A stretch of DNA of 8,381 nucleotides from Bacteroidota bacterium (GTDB lineage: Bacteria; Bacteroidota; Bacteroidia; 2-12-FULL-35-15): NCBI GenBank assembly GCA_023251855.1, contig JAHEYA010000087.1, forward strand, positions 1 to 8,381. Reading direction: 5' to 3'. Position 1 is the first letter of the stretch, and every line of letters begins with the position of its first letter. The translations under genes and the position numbers were made by a program. The notes below the pieces were generated by a model, which was given only the letters and a program-made list of their open reading frames with translations, searched no databases and was not told the DNA's origin. This document shows positions 1 through 5,945 of this stretch, one piece after another.

Positions 1-1069
1 CGCAGCTTTATTGCTGATCTTCGATAGAAGTTTTGGAACATCCTTTTATTTATCCGACATATATATTGGTGGACAAGCTTTGGAACAAACCGGTGGAAGC
101 CCTATTTTGTACGAACATTTATTCTGGTTTTTAGGCCACCCCGAAGTATATATCATCATTTTACCGGCATTGGGTATCACTTCGGAGATCATTGCTGTAA
201 ACTCACGTAAACCAATTTTTGGATACCGTGCAATGATCGGCTCTATTATGGCAATTGGTTTCCTTTCCTTTATTGTTTGGGGGCACCATATGTTCATTAC
301 CGGGATGAATCCATTTCTAGGCTCGGTATTCGTGTTCACAACCTTGTTGATCGCCATTCCATCTGCCGTAAAAGCATTTAACTATATCACTACTTTGTGG
401 AAAGGTAATATCCGTTATACTCCTGCAATGCTGTTTGCAATTGGTTTGGTATCCACATTTATTTCTGGTGGTTTAACAGGTATTATTCTTGCCGATTCCG
501 CGCTTGATATTCCTATCCACGATACAGCCTTTGTTACGGCTCACTTTCATATTGTAATGGGGGTGTCAGCAATACTGGGTATGTGTGCTGGTGTATACCA
601 TTGGTTTCCGAAATTATTCCTGCGTCATATGAATAAAAAATTAGGATACCTTCATTTCTGGGGAACATTTCTTTCAGCATATGGTGTGTTTTTTCCAATG
701 CACTTTTTAGGATTGGCAGGTGTTCCACGTAGATATTACTCTTATACAGCATTTCCAATGTTTGATAATTTAGTTGATATCAATGTATTGATAACAGCGT
801 TTGCAATATTGGGAGCTGCAGCACAGCTTATTTTTATGTTTAATTTTTTCTATTCGATGTTCCGCGGACCAAAATCAGAACAAAATCCTTGGAATGCAAA
901 TACATTGGAGTGGACTACACCAATGGCACATACACACGGTAATTGGCCGGGACAATTACCTACAGTTCACCGTTGGCCATACGACTACAGCAAACCGGGT
1001 AAAGCTCAAGACTTTGTTATGCAAACTGTTCCGCTCGAAGAAGGGGAAGTTGATGGCGGTGGGCATTAA
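1..1069 (+). CDS. ctaD: Cytochrome c oxidase subunit I (aa3-type), 5'-truncated by window edge
   Basis: This is the catalytic subunit of the terminal respiratory oxidase, a multi-pass inner-membrane protein that reduces O2 to water and pumps protons. The frame is open from base 2, so the gene starts outside the window; about 355 codons are visible and the N-terminal helices, including the first heme a ligand, are missing. Visible signatures, in order: GHPEVY, with the CuB His at 137-139 and its cross-link partner Tyr at 149-151 (the Glu indicates an A1-type proton channel); the CuB His pair in WGHHMF at 284-289; the HD pair at 518-523 that sits at the Mg site in homologs; HFH at 542-550, the heme a3 and heme a ligands; and GVPRRYYSY, whose arginines contact heme propionates. 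The C-terminus is short and hydrophilic (ends EVDGGGH), with no subunit III fusion. A strong terminator follows at once, so ctaD is the last gene of its unit. The missing ligand half is a window effect, not decay. Confidence 0.97.
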   Translation, partial: AALLLIFDRSFGTSFYLSDIYIGGQALEQTGGSPILYEHLFWFLGHPEVYIIILPALGITSEIIAVNSRKPIFGYRAMIGSIMAIGFLSFIVWGHHMFITGMNPFLGSVFVFTTLLIAIPSAVKAFNYITTLWKGNIRYTPAMLFAIGLVSTFISGGLTGIILADSALDIPIHDTAFVTAHFHIVMGVSAILGMCAGVYHWFPKLFLRHMNKKLGYLHFWGTFLSAYGVFFPMHFLGLAGVPRRYYSYTAFPMFDNLVDINVLITAFAILGAAAQLIFMFNFFYSMFRGPKSEQNPWNANTLEWTTPMAHTHGNWPGQLPTVHRWPYDYSKPGKAQDFVMQTVPLEEGEVDGGGH

Positions 1070-1168
1070 ACAATTTTAAAATTTGATGATGAGTTAATTT
1101 GAAAATAAAAATAGTGCTTAAATGAAAGAGCCGTCTCAATAGTAAAACTTTGAGGCGGCTTTTTTTAT
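1063..1168 (+). repeat. Direct repeat copy A (ctaD 3' end plus terminator segment)
   Basis: This ~106-nt segment begins inside the last codons of ctaD (GCATTAA covers the final His and stop) and runs through the terminator T-tract. It recurs at 3522-3626, after the next gene, with about 12 differences in 106 positions (my own alignment, one 1-nt gap). The identical blocks include the AT-rich part at about 1094-1113 as well as the hairpin, so the match is more than two similar terminators. The two copies flank the FG-GAP gene as direct repeats. Confidence 0.9.
1129..1166 (+). terminator. Rho-independent terminator of ctaD
   Basis: The arm AGCCGTCTCAA (1129-1139) pairs with TTGAGGCGGCT (1150-1160) over 11 bp with one G-U wobble. 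The loop is 10 nt, and a run of seven T follows at 1160-1166. It sits 60 nt after the ctaD stop and should separate ctaD from the secreted-protein gene. Confidence 0.88.
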
Positions 1169-1191
1169 CCCTCTGTTCTGCAAGCATTTCG

Positions 1192-1199
1192 TACATTTG
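1192..1199 (+). promoter_or_regulatory. Putative Bacteroidota -7 box (TACATTTG) for the FG-GAP gene
   Basis: TACATTTG is a full match to the Bacteroidota sigma-A -7 consensus TAnnTTTG and lies 20 nt before the start codon at 1220, downstream of the ctaD terminator. No good TTTG-type -33 element is visible at the usual spacing (a weak TCTG is at 1172-1175). The position gives a short leader, as is common in this phylum. Confidence 0.55.
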
Positions 1200-1219
1200 C
1201 CTTTCACAAAACAGGAGGC

Positions 1220-3517
1220 ATGAAAAAATTTTACATAATTTTATTGATCGTCATTGCAAGCATAGCGAAGCAATCTCAGGCACAACCTACCATCACAACC
1301 TTTACACCAACCTCCGGACCAGTAGGAACGGCAGTAACCATAACCGGCACCAACTTTAATACAACACCTGCAAATAATATTGTCTTCTTTGGTGCAACTA
1401 AAGCCACTGTAAATACAGCTACTTCAACAAGTTTAAGTGTTACAGTTCCTGTAGGCTCTACTTATCAGTACATTTCTGTAACCGACTTTACAATAGGATT
1501 AACAGCATATTCCGAAAAACCTTTTATTGTTACGTTTGGTTGTGGCGGTGCAATTAATGCAAGTTCTTTTGCTCCTAAAATAGATTCTTCGGCTGGAACA
1601 TATCCTAATGGTGTTGCTATAGGTGATTTGGATGGTGATGGTAAGCCTGATATCGTTGTTGCGAATGTAATTTCCAACACAGTTTCAGTATTAAAAAACA
1701 CGAGCGCGAGCGGAAACATTTCTTTTGCACCTAAAATGAATTTTGCAGTTGGAAATAGCCCTTATATCTCTGCTATTGGTGACTTGGATGGTGACGGGAA
1801 ACCCGATCTTGCCATAACCAATGGTAGTGATAACTCAGTTTCAGTGCTAAGAAATACAAGCACGATCGGAACCATTTCCTTTGCTGCAAAAGTTGACTTT
1901 ACTACTGGAAGTAATCCTGTCTGTATTGCTATAAGTGATTTAGAGGGAGATGGAAAACTCGACCTTGCTGTAACTAATCTTTATGATAACGATATTTCGA
2001 TATTTAAAAACACGAGCACGATCGGAAGTATTTCCTTTGCCCCGAAATCAGATTTTACAACAGGAAATTATCCTAGAAGCATTGCTATAGGGGACATAGA
2101 TGGAGACGCGAAACCCGACCTTGTGGTATCAAATAATGGTTCCAACACCCTTTCAATATTAAGAAACTCTAGTACAGGCGGAACCATTTCCTTTGCCTTG
2201 AAATCAGATTTTACAATAGGAAATCCTTTTAGCATTGCCATAGGTGATTTGGATGGAGACGGGAAACCAGATGTAGCTGTTGTAAATGACGACACGGTAG
2301 TTTCTGGTTCGGTATTAAGAAACACCAGTACAATCGGAACCATTTCCTTTGCTGCAAAAGTGGATTATGCAACGGGGCTATCCCGTGGTCTCGCCATAGG
2401 CGATTTAGATGGCGATGGGAAGATTGACCTTGCAGTAACGAATTATTATCACAACACGGTTTCAATATTTAAAAACACTAGCACAAGCGGAAGCATTTCC
2501 TTTGCAACGAAATTGGTTTATGTGACTGGGGCTGCCTCTATTAATGTTGCGATAGGAGATTTGAATGGAGATGGGAAATCCGACCTTGCTGTCGCGAATC
2601 AAAGTTCCAACAGTGTTTCAATGTTCAAATACGAAGGACTGCCCATAGCCCCGCCTATTTGTATGGTAAGTGTTGATAGCGTTTCAAATTATAACCTTGT
2701 TTTTTGGGATAAAATGTCATATACCAACGTAGATTCATTTATTGTTTATCGCGAAATAGTTTCTAATATTTACAAAAGGATTGGTGCGGTTTCAATGAAT
2801 TCATTGAGTATGATGGTAGATACAGTAAGGCAATTGTATTTCCCATATACCGGCGACCCTAATGTTGGAACCTACCGTTACAAGCTGAAAATACGCGATA
2901 CCTGCGGAAATTATAGCGCTCTGGGCCCATACCACAATACCATTTTTGTAACTCAAACAGGTGGCACATTTAACTGGAACGATTATCAAATAGAAGGACA
3001 AACAACTCCTATCCCTCAATTGTCGGCATATCAGTTGTTCCGCGATAACCTGGGTAACGGAAACTGGACGCTGATAGGAGGGGTTTCCGGTTCACAACTA
3101 ACCATCAATGACCCTAACTTTGCAACTTATCCTAATGCGCGCTGGCGAATAGAAACACAATGGAGCATTGTGTGTACGCCTACCCGGTCGTCTGTAATTA
3201 GCACCCGTTCAAACATCAAAGGGCATGGAGTTGGAATATCAAACTTGAATGAATCCATTGTTGCTATTGCTGTTTCCCCTAATCCGTATTTAGAAAACAC
3301 AACAATAAGTTATGTGCTGAATAAAAAATCAGATGTAAACATTGAAGTTTACAATACCATCGGACAAAAGGTGGAAACACTTGTAAGTACAGTACAAACC
3401 TCAGGGGAATACAAATACAACTTCAGTGCAAAACAAAAAGGAAATGATGCCGGGATTTACTTTGTGAAAATTACAATTGACGGCAACGTAACAATGAAAA
3501 GGATTGTGGAGATGTAG
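1220..3517 (+). CDS. Secreted TIG / FG-GAP (VCBS) repeat protein with T9SS C-terminal sorting domain
   Basis: This 765-residue protein is predicted to be exported and attached to or released from the cell surface; its ligand or enzymatic role cannot be read from sequence. Residues 1-21 form a signal peptide (MKK, hydrophobic core, cleavage near SQA-Q). Residues about 23-105 resemble an IPT/TIG immunoglobulin-like domain (TPTSGPVGTAVTITGTNF). Residues 116-473 hold seven FG-GAP/VCBS units of about 52 residues, each with a calcium-loop motif such as DLDGDGKPD, the number expected for a seven-bladed beta-propeller. Residues about 474-675 are a Cys-containing fibronectin-III-like region. The last ~80 residues form a type A sorting domain, with SPNP at 686-689, GIYFVKI at 745-751 and the ending KRIVEM. 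AGGAGG stands only 1 nt before the ATG, too close for normal ribosome binding, but this start is the one that yields the signal peptide. The gene is flanked by two copies of a ctaD-derived segment, suggesting insertion next to ctaD. Confidence 0.93.
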   Translation: MKKFYIILLIVIASIAKQSQAQPTITTFTPTSGPVGTAVTITGTNFNTTPANNIVFFGATKATVNTATSTSLSVTVPVGSTYQYISVTDFTIGLTAYSEKPFIVTFGCGGAINASSFAPKIDSSAGTYPNGVAIGDLDGDGKPDIVVANVISNTVSVLKNTSASGNISFAPKMNFAVGNSPYISAIGDLDGDGKPDLAITNGSDNSVSVLRNTSTIGTISFAAKVDFTTGSNPVCIAISDLEGDGKLDLAVTNLYDNDISIFKNTSTIGSISFAPKSDFTTGNYPRSIAIGDIDGDAKPDLVVSNNGSNTLSILRNSSTGGTISFALKSDFTIGNPFSIAIGDLDGDGKPDVAVVNDDTVVSGSVLRNTSTIGTISFAAKVDYATGLSRGLAIGDLDGDGKIDLAVTNYYHNTVSIFKNTSTSGSISFATKLVYVTGAASINVAIGDLNGDGKSDLAVANQSSNSVSMFKYEGLPIAPPICMVSVDSVSNYNLVFWDKMSYTNVDSFIVYREIVSNIYKRIGAVSMNSLSMMVDTVRQLYFPYTGDPNVGTYRYKLKIRDTCGNYSALGPYHNTIFVTQTGGTFNWNDYQIEGQTTPIPQLSAYQLFRDNLGNGNWTLIGGVSGSQLTINDPNFATYPNARWRIETQWSIVCTPTRSSVISTRSNIKGHGVGISNLNESIVAIAVSPNPYLENTTISYVLNKKSDVNIEVYNTIGQKVETLVSTVQTSGEYKYNFSAKQKGNDAGIYFVKITIDGNVTMKRIVEM
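1250..1276 (+). repeat. Dispersed-repeat-like sequence inside the signal peptide
   Basis: The stretch has ATTGC (1253-1257) and GCAAT (1270-1274) as inverted ends and encodes VIASIAKQS. It resembles a short interspersed repeat that I recall from many bacterial genomes (core GTCATTGCGAG...GAAGCAATCT), whose translation gives VIASEAKQS-like peptides. Here it forms the end of the hydrophobic core and the c-region of the signal peptide. The resemblance is from memory and no second copy lies in the window. Confidence 0.4.
1565..2638 (+). repeat. Seven tandem 156-nt FG-GAP coding units
   Basis: Units start at the SFA codons at 1565, 1721, 1877, 2033, 2189, 2345 and 2498, giving spacings of five times 156 and once 153 nt; the last unit is shorter (about 141 nt). 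Conservation is visible at nucleotide level: the boundary string CGGAAnnATTTCnTTTGC recurs at 1711, 1867, 2023, 2179, 2335 and 2488. The start of unit 3 (from about 1867) and of unit 6 (from about 2335) is nearly the same for some 30 nt. This suggests duplication or gene conversion between units. Confidence 0.9.
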
Positions 3518-3521
3518 GAGT

Positions 3522-3626
3522 GCATTAAACGATTAAAAAATTTGACGATATGTTAATTTGAAAATAAAAATAGCACTTAAATGAAAAAGCCGTCTCAAAA
3601 GTAAAACTTTGAGGCGTTTTTTTTAT
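3522..3626 (+). repeat. Direct repeat copy B (terminator segment after the FG-GAP gene)
   Basis: This is the second copy of the segment at 1063-1168, about 89% identical. It starts 5 nt after the FG-GAP stop codon and still carries GCATTAA, which in copy A is the end of the ctaD reading frame; here it is non-coding. A weaker likeness extends 11 nt further upstream (GATG, GG and G shared at 1052-1062 and 3511-3521), where it would enter the last codon and stop of the FG-GAP gene; this part could be chance. Confidence 0.88.
3591..3624 (+). terminator. Rho-independent terminator of the FG-GAP gene
   Basis: CGTCTCAAA (3591-3599) pairs with TTTGAGGCG (3608-3616) with one G-U wobble, followed by eight T at 3617-3624. 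Compared with the ctaD copy the outer stem is shortened because the 3' arm GC has become T. It should still end transcription of the secreted-protein gene ahead of panB. Confidence 0.82.
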
Positions 3627-3649
3627 TTGATTTTTTAAAGGTTTCCACT

Positions 3650-3667
3650 TATCGTTACGTAACGATA
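3650..3667. promoter_or_regulatory. 18-bp perfect palindrome upstream of panB (possible operator)
   Basis: TATCGTTACGTAACGATA is its own reverse complement across all 18 positions, with no spacer. It lies between the FG-GAP terminator and the panB promoter-like boxes, about 117 nt before the panB start. A gapless twofold-symmetric site of this length fits a dimeric DNA-binding protein. There is no T-run behind it and no loop, so it is not a terminator. The binding protein, if any, is unknown. Confidence 0.45.
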
Positions 3668-3759
3668 TTGAAACACTCAAAAACCATTTTAGTTGATTAT
3701 TTACCAATAATGATTAGTTGTTGACTTTTTTAGGATGGTTAACATTTATAATTATAAAG

Positions 3760-3767
3760 TATATTTG
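3760..3767 (+). promoter_or_regulatory. Putative -7 box (TATATTTG) for panB
   Basis: TATATTTG matches TAnnTTTG exactly and ends 16 nt before the panB ATG, so the leader would be only about 10 nt. The expected -33 region (around 3737-3741) shows only a weak GGTTA. A sigma70-style alternative is also present: TTGACT at 3721-3726 and TATAAT at 3747-3752, but with a 20-nt spacer that is too long. The Bacteroidota reading is preferred. Confidence 0.55.
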
Positions 3768-3783
3768 CAAAAAACAAAAACCA

Positions 3784-4599
3784 ATGTCCATCCACAAAGA
3801 AATTAAAAAGGTAACCACCCATGTGTTGCTTGAAATGAAACACAAAGGAGAAAAAATATCAATGCTTACTGCGTATGATTATACCATGGCAAAAATTGTT
3901 GATGATGCAGGTATTGATATTATACTGGTTGGTGATTCCGCCTCCAATGTGATGGCAGGTCATGAAACAACGCTACCCATTACACTTGACCAGATGATAT
4001 ACCACGCATCATCAGTAGTGCGTGCTGTTAAACGCGCATTGATTGTGGTGGATCTTCCATTTGGTTCTTACCAAGGTAACTCGAAAGAAGCACTCAACTC
4101 CGCGATTAAAATAATGAAAGAAAGTGGTGCACATGCTGTTAAATTAGAAGGTGGTAAAGAAGTAAAAGAATCCATCGAACGTATTTTAACTGCAGGTATT
4201 CCGGTAATGGGACATCTTGGGTTAACACCTCAAAGTATCTATAAATTTGGTACATACAATGTACGTGCTAAAGAAGAAGAAGAAGCACAACGTTTAATTG
4301 AAGATGCCCGTTTGCTTGAGAAAACAGGCTGTTTCGCGTTGGTGCTCGAAAAAATTCCTGCAAAATTAGCGGAGCAAGTGGCAAAAGAAATTTCTATTCC
4401 TGTAATTGGAATTGGTGCCGGTGGCGGTGTTGATGGCCAAGTACTTGTTTTTCACGATATGGTTGGTTTAACACATGAATTTAATCCTCGTTTTTTAAGA
4501 CGTTATTTGAATTTGTACGATGATATAAAAGGAGCAGTAGGAGAGTATATTAAAGATGTGAAATCGAAAGATTTTCCGAATAGCAGTGAGCAGTACTAA
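3784..4599 (+). CDS. panB: 3-methyl-2-oxobutanoate hydroxymethyltransferase (ketopantoate hydroxymethyltransferase)
   Basis: PanB transfers the hydroxymethyl group of 5,10-methylenetetrahydrofolate to 3-methyl-2-oxobutanoate, making ketopantoate, the first step of pantothenate and CoA synthesis in the cytosol. The 271-residue product has the family length and a (beta/alpha)8 pattern. Visible residues: the TAYDY motif at 29-33; Mg ligands Asp51 (in VGDS), Asp90 (in VDLPFGSY) and Glu122 (in KLEGG), with the substrate-contact Lys120; the putative general base Glu189 (VLEKIP); and GIGAGGGVDGQ at 209-219. ATG 3784 is chosen because homology begins there (MSIHKEIKKVTTH) and the promoter-like TATATTTG lies just upstream; the frame stays open further upstream to a TTG at 3718, but those residues look non-coding. 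panC and panD are not in the window. The left inverted repeat of the GxxExxY unit begins 10 nt after the stop. Confidence 0.97.
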   Translation: MSIHKEIKKVTTHVLLEMKHKGEKISMLTAYDYTMAKIVDDAGIDIILVGDSASNVMAGHETTLPITLDQMIYHASSVVRAVKRALIVVDLPFGSYQGNSKEALNSAIKIMKESGAHAVKLEGGKEVKESIERILTAGIPVMGHLGLTPQSIYKFGTYNVRAKEEEEAQRLIEDARLLEKTGCFALVLEKIPAKLAEQVAKEISIPVIGIGAGGGVDGQVLVFHDMVGLTHEFNPRFLRRYLNLYDDIKGAVGEYIKDVKSKDFPNSSEQY

Positions 4600-4608
4600 T
4601 AAAACCCC

Positions 4609-4645
4609 CATCGAATTACGAATTTTATACGAAAACAAGAATTAC
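4609..4645 (+). repeat. Left inverted repeat of the GxxExxY unit
   Basis: The core, 4614-4635, is a 22-nt exact reverse complement of 5109-5130; it begins AATTACG and ends TACGAAAA. The outer CATC (4609-4612) and inner GAATTAC (4639-4645) also have partners in the right arm. It starts 10 nt after the panB stop and ends 12 nt before the ATG of the GxxExxY gene, so it may also serve as that gene's leader. Confidence 0.88.
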
Positions 4646-4657
4646 AAATTTTTCAAT

Positions 4658-5064
4658 ATGCCTGAAAATATTCTTCAACGAAAAGATTTAATTTATCCTG
4701 AATTAAGCTTTCAAATAGTTGGATGTGCGTACGAAGTTTTTAATGAGCTGGGGCCTGTACACACTGAAAAAAATTATCAAAAAGCATTTGCTGTTGTATT
4801 TGAAGAAAAAAAATTCAATTTAAGGAACAGGTATATTATCCCTTAAAATTCAAGGATAGAATAATAGGAAGGGGATTCTTAGATTTTTTAATAGACGGAA
4901 AAGTTATACTTGAATTAAAAAAAGATCAAACATTTACAAAAACTCATATTGATCAGGTTTTGAATTATCTAAAGATAAGTAATCTAGAGCTTGCTATCTT
5001 GTTGAATTTTACTCCTCAAGGTGTAAAATTCAAAAGGATAATTAATATTAACCAAAATATCTAA
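4658..5064 (+). pseudogene. GxxExxY family protein (PD-(D/E)XK nuclease-like), split by a -1 frame change
   Basis: Frame 1 runs from ATG 4658 (MPENILQRKDLIYPEL) to TAA 4844-4846, giving 62 residues. The rest of the family continues one frame back, from the A8 run at 4806-4813 to TAA 5062-5064 (KIQFKEQVYYPLKFKDRIIG...). Joined at the run, the product is about 135 residues, the usual family length. The second part holds the nuclease-like core: LDF, with Asp at 4882-4884, and LELKK, with Glu at 4912-4914 and Lys at 4918-4920, matching D...ExK. Family function is unproven. The eponymous motif is altered: VHTEKNY has Val (GTA, 4757-4759) where Gly is expected, one base from GGA. Mutation plus frameshift suggests decay, but a missing A in a homopolymer (sequencing error) or programmed -1 frameshifting would also explain the break. 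The frame opens earlier at GTG 4586, but that overlaps panB and crosses the inverted repeat. Confidence 0.85.
4806..4847 (+). promoter_or_regulatory. Possible -1 frameshift signal (A8 slippery run plus downstream stem)
   Basis: In the upstream frame the run reads A AAA AAA (4807-4813), the correct phase for a tandem -1 slip onto the ATT codon at 4813. After a 5-nt spacer, TTTAAGG (4819-4825) can pair with CCTTAAA (4841-4847) around a 15-nt loop, extendable by two A-T pairs past a bulged A. The zero-frame stop (4844-4846) lies in the 3' arm. Slippery site, spacer and stem are in the classic order, but the stem is AU-rich and may be weak. Confidence 0.3.
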
Positions 5065-5097
5065 TTCCTTTTCTAACCAAGCCCCAACTGCAGATTA

Positions 5098-5135
5098 GTA
5101 ATTCGTATTTTTCGTATAAAATTCGTAATTTGATG
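5098..5135 (-). repeat. Right inverted repeat of the GxxExxY unit
   Basis: This is the reverse complement of the left repeat; the exact 22-nt core is 5109-5130. It contains three direct occurrences of the TTCGTA hexamer (at about 5102, 5111 and 5122), so the arm has internal repetition. It lies 33 nt after the GxxExxY stop and ends 24 nt before the start codon of the pseudouridine synthase gene. Confidence 0.88.
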
Positions 5136-5159
5136 AGAAAGTATATGAAATAAATTAGT

Positions 5160-5846
5160 ATGAATCCTATAGAAGTCCTCTACGAAGATAACCACATAAT
5201 TGCCGTTAATAAGAGGCCCTCAGATATTGTACAAGGTGATAAAACCGGCGATACTCCTTTAAGCGAATTTGTAAAACAATACATAAAAGAAAAATACAAT
5301 AAACCGGGTGATGTGTTTCTCGGAACTGTTCATCGTATCGACAGGCCTGTAAGTGGTATTGTGCTTTTCGCAAAAACCAGCAAGGCGTTGGCAAGATTAA
5401 ATCAACTATTTCAAAGTAAAGAAATTCAAAAAACATATTGGGCGGTTGTAAAAAATAAACCACCAAATAAAAACGGAAACCTGATTCATTATTTAAAAAA
5501 GAACGAAGAAAAAAACATGTCGAAAGCGTTTGATAAAGAAACATCCGGAGCGCTTCGCTCAGAACTTGATTACGAATTAGTTTACAGTTCAGATAATTTT
5601 CATTTACTCGAAATAAAGCCTCATACCGGGCGTCATCATCAAATACGTGTTCAGCTTTCAAAAATTGGTTGCCCTATAAAAGGGGATGTAAAATATGGTT
5701 TCGATAGAGGTAATAAAGATGCTTCCATTCATTTACATGCACGAAAAGTAGAGTTTATCCATCCCGTAAAAAATGAGCCAATTGTAATTGTTGCAAACCC
5801 ACCGAATGAAGTTTTGTGGAATGCATTTTTAAAACAGATTCGCTAA
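5160..5846 (+). CDS. RluA-family RNA pseudouridine synthase
   Basis: This 228-residue cytosolic enzyme is predicted to isomerise uridine to pseudouridine in rRNA or tRNA; the target position cannot be told from sequence. Motifs of the RluA family appear in order: the N-terminal VLYEDNHIIAVNK; the catalytic loop HRIDRPVSG at 58-66 with the nucleophile Asp61; KTYWAVV at 91-97; and the GRHHQIRVQL block at 157-166. There is no N-terminal S4 RNA-binding domain, so it is the short, catalytic-domain-only form seen in many Bacteroidota. ATG 5160 fits the homology start. No Shine-Dalgarno sequence or clear promoter is seen; the inverted repeat at 5098-5135 lies directly upstream. If the gene was once transcribed from panB, the inserted unit now separates them, and that link is inference. 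The central KKNEEKNMSKAF stretch is charged and probably a surface loop. Confidence 0.93.
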   Translation: MNPIEVLYEDNHIIAVNKRPSDIVQGDKTGDTPLSEFVKQYIKEKYNKPGDVFLGTVHRIDRPVSGIVLFAKTSKALARLNQLFQSKEIQKTYWAVVKNKPPNKNGNLIHYLKKNEEKNMSKAFDKETSGALRSELDYELVYSSDNFHLLEIKPHTGRHHQIRVQLSKIGCPIKGDVKYGFDRGNKDASIHLHARKVEFIHPVKNEPIVIVANPPNEVLWNAFLKQIR

Positions 5847-5945
5847 CTCTTTGACCTCGCTATAAACGAAGCTTAGCCTTAAATTTTTACTTCTGAATTA
5901 TCTTACCATTTATTTTTTGTTCTGGTTCAAACAAAATAAAAATCG

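Larger units (their letters stand above)
4609..5135 (+). mobile_element. Inverted-repeat-bounded GxxExxY unit (putative dispersed or mobile element)
   Basis: A 527-bp unit between panB and the pseudouridine synthase is bounded by inverted repeats: 4609-4635 and 5109-5135 match in 26 of 27 positions, with a further 7-nt match (GAATTAC, 4639-4645 and 5098-5104) just inside after a 1-nt length difference. The only gene inside is the frameshifted GxxExxY gene. No transposase is present and I see no clear target-site duplication, so this is not a standard insertion sequence. The ends could pair in RNA or single-stranded DNA with the gene in the loop, recalling the 23S rRNA intervening sequences that carry a four-helix-bundle gene (analogy only). 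Insertion is inferred from structure; a homologous locus without the unit is needed to show it. Confidence 0.45.

Noticed and set aside
3670..3720. Possible ATTATT-TACC-AATAAT hairpin in the panB upstream region
   Set aside because: A 6-bp all-AT stem is too weak and is expected by chance in such DNA.
3718..3783. TTG-initiated extension of panB (22 extra residues)
   Set aside because: It would cover the promoter-like boxes and gives residues unlike PanB; ATG 3784 matches the family start.
4600..4608. Target-site duplication at the ends of the inverted-repeat unit
   Set aside because: The bases outside the two ends (4600-4608 and 5136 onward) do not match each other, so no duplication is supported.
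4586..4657. GTG-initiated N-terminal extension of the GxxExxY gene
   Set aside because: It overlaps the end of panB and reads through the inverted repeat; family homology begins near ATG 4658.
5151..5158. TAAATTAG as a promoter for the pseudouridine synthase
   Set aside because: It ends 1 nt before the ATG, which would require a leaderless or internally started transcript; likely chance in AT-rich DNA.
5552..5564. GAGCG-CTT-CGCTC hairpin inside the pseudouridine synthase gene
   Set aside because: Short, within conserved coding sequence, with no T-run or other regulatory context.
5206..5661. 151-codon open frame on the minus strand opposite the pseudouridine synthase
   Set aside because: Its translation resembles no family and it is fully covered by a well-supported gene on the other strand.
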